A DNA stretch of 64,000 bases from Heliorestis acidaminivorans (lineage in GTDB: Bacteria > Bacillota > Desulfitobacteriia > Heliobacteriales > Heliobacteriaceae), in NCBI RefSeq assembly GCF_008933955.1, contig NZ_WBXO01000004.1:217452-281451 (forward strand), read 5' to 3'. The position numbers and the translations under genes were made by a program. The stretch's first letter is position 1. Every line of letters begins with the position of its first letter. Positions 57,514 to 64,000 of the stretch are shown here, in pieces. The notes under the pieces are model-generated. The model did no database searches. It was not told where the DNA came from and was given only the letters and a program-made list of their open reading frames with translations.

Positions 57514-58464
57514 TTGGCTCATTGGCTTATTCGTTTTAATAGCTTATTCGATAGAGCCATGTTTTTTCTCGTACCTTCTGCTATCTATATAGGTTATCTT
57601 TTCTGGCCTTATCTTGAACAGGGGCGTATATGGGTCTATTTTATGTTTGCCTACATGACTTTTGTAGGCGCTTTAAACTGTTCACGACAACAGTTTAAGG
57701 CTTTATTAAAAGCACCAGGACTTTTTATTGCCGCTCTTGCTCTTGTTCACCTTTTTATCCCTTTGCTTGCTTTTATCTGTGGAAGCTTTTTTTTCCCTGA
57801 TGATCCTTTAACTGTAGCGGGCATGATCATTGCCTCTACCTTGCCTGTAGCAATTACAGCAGCTATCTGGACCTACATCTCTGGAGGCAATAACCTTTTC
57901 GTTTTAGCTCTTGTGGTCATTGATACCTTACTAAGCCCTATCATTCTACCTATTACAACATACACCGTCTTCGGCACTTTTGGTATATTGCCTCTTGATA
58001 GGCTTATTCAGGACATGCTCCTCATGGTTGTAGTGCCTTCGGTCCTTGGTGTTTTATTACACCCTTATCGAACTTGGTCACCCCAAGGTCCGACGCAAGC
58101 AACCTTAAATATTTTTACTAAGCTTTTTCTATTGCTCGTTGTTGCTATCAATGTGGCTATCTTACATGAATTTTTTGTAATGACTTGGGCAGAGATCGGT
58201 AAGTTATTGACGGCTCTTGCCGTACTTGTTATCCTAGCCTATCTTTCTGGCTACCTACTAGGAAAAATGGTAGGAAAGTCTTTTGGTGATGTCATTGCTT
58301 TAACTTATACAGGTGGTATGCGTAATATTGCCCTTGGCGTCGTATTATCTGTTGGATACTTTGATCCAGCCGTTTCAATTCCTATAGTATTTCTCTCACT
58401 TATTCAGCAACCTATCGCAACAATTGCCCATAGCATTATCCAAAAAATAAAAAAAAGCAACTAA
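57514..58464 (+). CDS. BASS/ACR3-superfamily membrane transporter
   Basis: The 316-aa protein has about nine or ten hydrophobic helices. Segments such as MIIASTLPVAITAAIWTYISGGN and GGMRNIALGVVL match the bile acid:sodium symporter fold shared with ACR3 arsenite pumps. The substrate cannot be told, and no arsenic genes are nearby. TTG 57514 follows GAGGTGA; GTG 57505 is the alternative. Confidence 0.82.
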   Translation: MAHWLIRFNSLFDRAMFFLVPSAIYIGYLFWPYLEQGRIWVYFMFAYMTFVGALNCSRQQFKALLKAPGLFIAALALVHLFIPLLAFICGSFFFPDDPLTVAGMIIASTLPVAITAAIWTYISGGNNLFVLALVVIDTLLSPIILPITTYTVFGTFGILPLDRLIQDMLLMVVVPSVLGVLLHPYRTWSPQGPTQATLNIFTKLFLLLVVAINVAILHEFFVMTWAEIGKLLTALAVLVILAYLSGYLLGKMVGKSFGDVIALTYTGGMRNIALGVVLSVGYFDPAVSIPIVFLSLIQQPIATIAHSIIQKIKKSN

Positions 58465-58508
58465 AAAAGACCAGTCCCTTAATAGCAGGGAAGCAGGTCT
58501 TTTTTTGA
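58463..58508 (+). terminator. Terminator after the BASS transporter
   Basis: AAAAAAGACC pairs with GGTCTTTTTTT, with an inner CCCT/AGGG pair. The flanks are suitable for both directions, so it may also serve the flavodoxin gene. Confidence 0.85.
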
Positions 58509-58550
58509 TTGCCTTTTTGGCTTTTTGTCATTAAAAAGCATTAAAAAGAT

Positions 58551-59057
58551 TTAATTGGCTTTGCTTTTCTTTGGTGCAATGTTGGCATTCATCCGCTCGG
58601 CAAAAGCGGCTATTTTCTCATCTGATACGTTAGAATAGTCAGTTTTGATTTTTGTAACCATGCGAAAAATAGGTCTTTCTAAAAAGCCAAGTTTGCTTTG
58701 GACTACAGAGCCTCCAAAGAGATCAGCTACTATCGCTTTTTTTAGTAACTGCTCTGGATAAGCCTTCTTCAGGCCAGCTAAACCTTTTTCTCCTTCAAAA
58801 AGGCCGCAAATATAAAGACCCAAAGGTTTGCCCATGATCTGAGGGAAGTTTTGGTGAACAAAATGCTTCATTTCTCTTTCAATATCACCGCCGTAGATAG
58901 GTACACCAAGAATAATCTTGTCGTAGCCCTGGGCAGTTGCGGCAGGATCTTTCTTGACATCGACGAGTGTTACAGAACCTTCAAGCTTTTCGGCTAACTT
59001 TTTTGCACAAGCTTCCGTTGTACCATGCTTAGTAACATAGGCAATTAATATATTCAC
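58551..59057 (-). CDS. Flavodoxin-domain protein (HemG-like)
   Basis: GTG 59057 after TTGGAGAG starts a 168-aa protein with the FMN loop NILIAYVTKHGTTEACA and later ILGVPIYGGDIE. The layout resembles the flavodoxin-type protoporphyrinogen oxidase HemG family, which uses menaquinone, but many flavodoxin-domain proteins share it. A tetrapyrrole role would fit an anaerobic phototroph; this is a suggestion only. Confidence 0.8.
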   Translation of the reverse strand: MNILIAYVTKHGTTEACAKKLAEKLEGSVTLVDVKKDPAATAQGYDKIILGVPIYGGDIEREMKHFVHQNFPQIMGKPLGLYICGLFEGEKGLAGLKKAYPEQLLKKAIVADLFGGSVVQSKLGFLERPIFRMVTKIKTDYSNVSDEKIAAFAERMNANIAPKKSKAN

Positions 59058-59225
59058 GCATAACTCTCCAATCATCAGATTCATATCAAGCTTCTGTTGT
59101 TTAAAATACCATTTAAATGGATAACAAGCAAGATTGGCTCTACAAAACCTTTTGTTGTTACATAGAAAAGTAATGATCGGGTTAAGCTCATTTCAGCAGT
59201 GGTGATTCAGAAAGAGGTCATGATT

Positions 59226-60146
59226 ATGAAAAAAGTCGTAAGTGTCTCCCTTGGTTCTTCCAAGAGAAATCATCATGTTCAACTTTCTTTATTAGGGCAA
59301 GAAGTATCCATAGAAAGAATCGGAACTGATGGTGATATGGAGCAGGCTATTCATTTAATAAAAAATCTCGATGGAAAAGTTGATGCCATCGGTCTCGGTG
59401 GCATCGATCTATATATTTTTGCAGGCAAGAAACGTTACCTGCTTAAAGATGGAGAAAGGCTAGCTCGAGCGGCACGTATAACACCTGTAGTTGATGGTAG
59501 TGGATTAAAAAACACCCTAGAAAGACGCGTCGTTTATCAATTAGCCCAAGAAGGTATCGTATATGAAGGACAAAGAGTACTTATTGTCTGCGCTGTCGAT
59601 CGCTTCGGTTTAGCGGAAAGCTTTTCTGATCTAGGATGTCAAACAACTTATGGCGATCTTTTCTTTGCTTTGGGATTGCCTATTCCAATTAAAAGATTAA
59701 CGACATTAAACCGTTGGGCTCGTCTGCTCATTCCTTTGATCAGACAATTGCCTTTTCGCTATCTCTACCCAACGGGAGCTGAACAAGACAAAAAAAGTAC
59801 CATTCAAGTCCCCTTTTTTAGAGATGCAGACCTAATCGCTGGAGATTTTCATTATATTAAGCCTTATTTATCTAATCATTTAGGAGGAAAAGTTGTTTTA
59901 ACGAATACCGTAACAGCAGATGATGTAGATTTATTAAAGGGCTCTGGTGTAAAGACGCTAATCACAACAACACCAGAAATCGAAGGACGGTCTTTCGGAA
60001 CCAATGTAATGGAGGCTTTACTAATTGCTCTTGCCAGCCCCGGACAGAAGCAATTCTCAAAGGAAACTTATGAGTCCTTGTTAGAAAAAATAGGCTTTCA
60101 ACCCCGCATAGATAACTACTACTGCTGTGAGACGGAGACGGCCTGA
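59226..60146 (+). CDS. Conserved protein often labelled quinate 5-dehydrogenase-like
   Basis: ATG 59226 follows AAAGAGG. The 306-aa protein starts VVSVSLGSSKRNHHVQL and has IGLGGIDLYIFAG and a VDRFGLAESFSDLG segment. I recall such proteins in Clostridia annotated as quinate 5-dehydrogenase, without biochemical proof. Its stop is 11 bases before the acyl-ACP-reductase-like gene, so the pair is probably an operon with one job. Confidence 0.65.
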   Translation: MKKVVSVSLGSSKRNHHVQLSLLGQEVSIERIGTDGDMEQAIHLIKNLDGKVDAIGLGGIDLYIFAGKKRYLLKDGERLARAARITPVVDGSGLKNTLERRVVYQLAQEGIVYEGQRVLIVCAVDRFGLAESFSDLGCQTTYGDLFFALGLPIPIKRLTTLNRWARLLIPLIRQLPFRYLYPTGAEQDKKSTIQVPFFRDADLIAGDFHYIKPYLSNHLGGKVVLTNTVTADDVDLLKGSGVKTLITTTPEIEGRSFGTNVMEALLIALASPGQKQFSKETYESLLEKIGFQPRIDNYYCCETETA

Positions 60147-60156
60147 GGAGGTCAGC

Positions 60157-61308
60157 ATGAAAAGATTTGCCTTCATTATCCACCCTATTACAGCTAACGA
60201 CGTCATTAGGAAATTTCCCTGGATGGGCTTTTTCTCAGAGTCTGCAATAGAGATGGCGACCCGTTACATGCCTCCTGTAAAAACTTCTTACATTGAGGGT
60301 GTACGTTCACCTTACGGAACTGTAGATGGCTTTTTTATAGCCTGTCCGCTTACTTCTAAGCAGATGCTTTCTTTACCGGAAGAGTATGTAGTGGATCGAA
60401 TCGAAAAAGCTTGTCATAAAGCAATAAAAATGGGCGCAGAAATTATTGGCCTTGGAGCTATGACATCAGTTGTGGGAGATGGTGGTGTAACCGTAGCCCG
60501 GCGATTACCTGTGCCTGTTACGACAGGAAATAGCTATACTGTTGCTACGGCTATTCAAGGTATTCATGAAGCAATGAACCTTATGGATCGCTCCATAGAT
60601 GATTCCAAAGCAGTTGTAGTTGGTGCTACAGGATCGATAGGTGCTATCTGCTCTCGACTGCTAGCGAGAAATGTAAAAGAGCTAACTTTACTAGCAAGAA
60701 AAACAGAGCCTCTTCAAAGGTTGCGTTATCGTATCTTAAACGAAAGTGGTCTTGCCGTGAAAGTAACAACTTCCATGGAAGAAGCTTTGCGAGATGCTGA
60801 TCTGATTGTTGCTGTTACTAGCTCTTCAGATGCTATAATTGAGCCTGAATATATAAAAACAGGTGCTATTGTTTGTGATGTGGCACGACCAAGAGATGTA
60901 GCCAAAGTTGTAGCTCATAAGCGACCAGACGTTCTTGTTATTGATGGTGGTATTGTTGAAGTACCAGCAACAGTAAACTTCCGTTTTAACTTTGGCTTTC
61001 CACCAGGCCTTGCTTATGCCTGCATGGCAGAGACGATGATTTTGGCCTTAGAAGATCGGAGAGAATCCTTTTCTTTAGGTAGAGAGCTTTCCTTAGAGAA
61101 AGTAGAAGAAATTGAAAGCCTAGCAATGAAGCATGGCTTTTCACTGGCTGGTTTGCGCAGTTTCGAGAGACCTTTGACAGAAGCAGATATAGGGAAAGTG
61201 CGGCAGGCTATGAGTAAGCAAATGAAAATGACCCAACAAGGTAACAATGTTCTGGTTGACAATATTTTGCAACCTAGATATAATACAAAACTAAAGATGG
61301 TGGAATAG
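60157..61308 (+). CDS. Acyl-ACP-reductase-like NAD(P)-binding protein
   Basis: ATG 60157 follows GAGGAGGTC. The 383-aa protein has a Rossmann motif VVGATGSIGAICSRLLA, TTGNSYTVATA upstream of it and a C-terminal CMAETMILALE then FSLGRELSLEKVEEIE. These line up with cyanobacterial long-chain acyl-ACP reductase (AAR), including Cys289 at the position of its catalytic cysteine. Databases may call such proteins shikimate dehydrogenase-like. It may make a fatty aldehyde or act on another thioester. No aldehyde-deformylating oxygenase is nearby, as expected for an anaerobe. Confidence 0.75.
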   Translation: MKRFAFIIHPITANDVIRKFPWMGFFSESAIEMATRYMPPVKTSYIEGVRSPYGTVDGFFIACPLTSKQMLSLPEEYVVDRIEKACHKAIKMGAEIIGLGAMTSVVGDGGVTVARRLPVPVTTGNSYTVATAIQGIHEAMNLMDRSIDDSKAVVVGATGSIGAICSRLLARNVKELTLLARKTEPLQRLRYRILNESGLAVKVTTSMEEALRDADLIVAVTSSSDAIIEPEYIKTGAIVCDVARPRDVAKVVAHKRPDVLVIDGGIVEVPATVNFRFNFGFPPGLAYACMAETMILALEDRRESFSLGRELSLEKVEEIESLAMKHGFSLAGLRSFERPLTEADIGKVRQAMSKQMKMTQQGNNVLVDNILQPRYNTKLKMVE

Positions 61309-61311
61309 AGT

Positions 61312-61360
61312 AAGCACTGCCCGGTCGCATTTTCCGCGGCTGTCTGGCAGTGCTTTATTA
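61312..61360 (+). terminator. Terminator after the AAR-like gene
   Basis: AAGCACTGCC (61312-61321) pairs with GGCAGTGCTT (61346-61355). The tail TTATTA is only moderately T-rich. Confidence 0.75.
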
Positions 61361-61486
61361 AGTATCACTTCTTATCCAAATTCTAGCATGTTTTTATTAT
61401 TGATCCTTACTATAAACGGCATATTTAATGTTGTAGAGACATAGCATGATGTATCCATTTAGATTATAAGTTAGGGGAGCGGACGT

Positions 61487-61963
61487 ATGGCAGACAAGCA
61501 AGTTATTCTAACGCCGGAAGGCTTAAAGAAGCTTGAAGAAGAGTTAGATTTTTTAAAGTCAAGCAAAAGAGGCCAAGTTGCTGAGCGCATTAAGCAAGCT
61601 ATTGACTACGGCGATATCAGTGAGAACTCGGAATACGAAGATGCTAAGAATGAACAGGCTTTTGTTGAAGGGCGAATTATTACATTAGAGAAGATGATTC
61701 GCAATGCAAAACTAATTGACGATGCCGAGATTCAAACTGATATAGTAACTATAGGTGCTAAAGTTTTGCTTAAAGACTTAGAAGATAATTCTGAGTTTGA
61801 ATACACTATCGTAGGTTCTGCAGAAGCAGATCCTTCACAAAGCAAGATTTCCAATGAGTCACCTGTGGGAAAAGCTGTCTTAGGTAAGAACAAAGGCGAA
61901 ACAGTTGAGGTACAAGTTCCAATGGGGAAAATTAAGTACCAGATTCTTGACATCACAAAGTAA
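61487..61963 (+). CDS. greA: Transcription elongation factor GreA
   Basis: GreA stimulates RNA cleavage by stalled RNA polymerase. The 158-aa protein has an N-terminal coiled coil with the acidic tip [14 protein letters not shown] and a C-terminal FKBP-like domain ([14 protein letters not shown]). ATG 61487 follows GGGGAG. lysS follows, as usual in Firmicutes. Confidence 0.97.
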   Translation: MADKQVILTPEGLKKLEEELDFLKSSKRGQVAERIKQAIDYGDISENSEYEDAKNEQAFVEGRIITLEKMIRNAKLIDDAEIQTDIVTIGAKVLLKDLEDNSEFEYTIVGSAEADPSQSKISNESPVGKAVLGKNKGETVEVQVPMGKIKYQILDITK

Positions 61964-61970
61964 TAACGGT

Positions 61971-61997
61971 AAAAGGCCAGGATATCCTGGCCTTTTT
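61971..61997 (+). terminator. Terminator after greA
   Basis: AAAAGGCCAGG and CCTGGCCTTTT around an ATAT loop, with a T run. It ends 40 bases before lysS. Confidence 0.92.
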
Positions 61998-62000
61998 TGA

Positions 62001-63506
<1,506 letters not shown>

Positions 63507-63593
63507 GTCTGAGTCTTCACATAACAAAAGCAAGCCTATCACCAGATAAAACAGGAACAGCAGTAGCTAGAGTAGTAGCTGGTTTTCTTATAA

Positions 63594-63626
63594 GGACGAG
63601 AGTCTATTAAGTCTCTCGTTCTTTTT
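63594..63626 (+). terminator. Terminator after lysS
   Basis: GGACGAGAG (63594-63602) pairs with CTCTCGTTC (63613-63621), followed by TTTTT. Confidence 0.85.
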
Positions 63627-63649
63627 GATTTCTAACCTTAATTTACCTA

Positions 63650-63678
63650 TTGCATTTATCCTTCAGTGCTGGTATAGT
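63650..63678 (+). promoter_or_regulatory. Upstream tandem promoter (P1)
   Basis: TTGCAT (63650-63655), a 17-base spacer and TATAGT (63673-63678). Confidence 0.6.
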
Positions 63679-63714
63679 ATATATCGTTGCTCCTGCAAAC
63701 GAGTAAAAAACATC

Positions 63715-63744
63715 TTGACAAGCAAGAGTAACTAATGATACAAT
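63715..63744 (+). promoter_or_regulatory. Downstream tandem promoter (P2)
   Basis: A perfect TTGACA (63715-63720), an 18-base spacer and TACAAT (63739-63744). Two promoters about 66 bases apart are typical of rRNA operons. Confidence 0.72.
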
Positions 63745-64000
63745 AACTATCCAAACGAAACACCGGTCCTTGAAAATCAAACAGTTGTAAAAAAAGTCAA
63801 GCGTGCGAAACGTCGAAGCCGAAAGGCAGAGACACCAATCAATTCTGAAACTATTGCTTGAATTAGCCTTCTGCGTTGTCGTAATAGACAATGTAGAACT
63901 GAGGAAAGTAACAGTTATCATTAAAGTCTATTTAGAGCTTGTCAAAGCTCCGGGATATAAGGATATAAAGGATGTTAACCGCTATTGCCATCCATGGCGC

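Larger units (their letters stand above)
63507..64000 (+). other. lysS terminator, tandem promoters and probable rRNA leader
   Basis: No gene was found in these 494 bases. They hold a terminator, two strong promoters in tandem and then a leader (63745-64000) with a TTGAAAATCAAACAG block like those preceding 16S rRNA in Firmicutes and a GAGCTT/AAGCTC hairpin (63935-63950). The window ends before any 16S start is seen. In B. subtilis an rRNA operon also follows lysS. Confidence 0.55.

Noticed and set aside
63643..63921. 92-codon open frame on the minus strand
   Set aside because: It runs across the tandem promoters and leader, has no ribosome site and no family features.

Overview
The window reads as chromosomal DNA of a heliobacterium, an anaerobic, endospore-forming phototrophic member of the Firmicutes. 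It holds a homodimeric type I reaction-centre gene (pshA), a cytochrome bc complex with a diheme cytochrome c (petCBDA) and a lipoprotein cytochrome c553. It also has all light-independent bacteriochlorophyll reductase genes, a C30-type carotenoid desaturase and the sporulation gene spoIIE. By eye the DNA is A+T-rich. Together with strongly acidic low-complexity tails on two exported cytochromes, this fits an alkaliphilic Heliorestis-like organism better than the G+C-richer Heliobacterium modesticaldum; that placement is inference.

Layout. 1-1.2 kb: a murT-like gene on the minus strand, cut by the left edge. 1.5-26.1 kb: the photosynthesis gene cluster, all on the plus strand: hemA, petJ, a 72-aa membrane protein, petC-petB-petD-petA, an 85-aa membrane protein, tspO, bchJ, bchG, pshA (followed by a strong terminator), then bchM-bchE-bchL-bchN-bchB-bchI-bchD-bchH-crtN with many overlapping or near-touching genes. 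26.3-49.3 kb: a Firmicute housekeeping block: spoIIE, tilS, ftsH, ndk, an STAS protein, an ABC1 kinase-like protein, an SDR, a thioesterase, fhs, an HD protein, folP, folBK, panC-panD, nadA-nadB-nadC, birA, coaX, dusB. 49.4-53.8 kb, minus strand: bchY-bchZ-two small membrane genes-bchX, encoding chlorophyllide oxidoreductase. 54.2-61.3 kb: accessory genes: a seven-heme lipoprotein cytochrome, a hydrolase, tiny ORFs, a BASS-type transporter, a flavodoxin, and a pair with an acyl-ACP-reductase-like enzyme. 61.5-63.5 kb: greA and lysS. The right edge looks like the promoter and leader of an rRNA operon.

How it works together. HemA starts tetrapyrrole synthesis. BchH/I/D insert Mg, BchM methylates, BchE closes the isocyclic ring anaerobically, BchL/N/B reduces ring D, BchX/Y/Z acts on the chlorin to give the bacteriochlorophyll g chromophore, and BchG adds the isoprenoid tail. 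PshA binds the pigment, and the Pet proteins return electrons through the bc complex and cytochrome c553.

Most notable: the chlorophyllide oxidoreductase operon contains two small membrane genes whose motifs match two adjacent cyanobacterial/plastid families of unknown function (DUF2499/Ycf49-like and DUF3593). Other points are an acyl-ACP-reductase-like protein with the expected catalytic cysteine, a structured leader plus terminator before panC, an unstudied membrane ORF coupled to petC, and a peptide repeat at the BchE C-terminus. No tRNA, CRISPR array or insertion sequence was seen.
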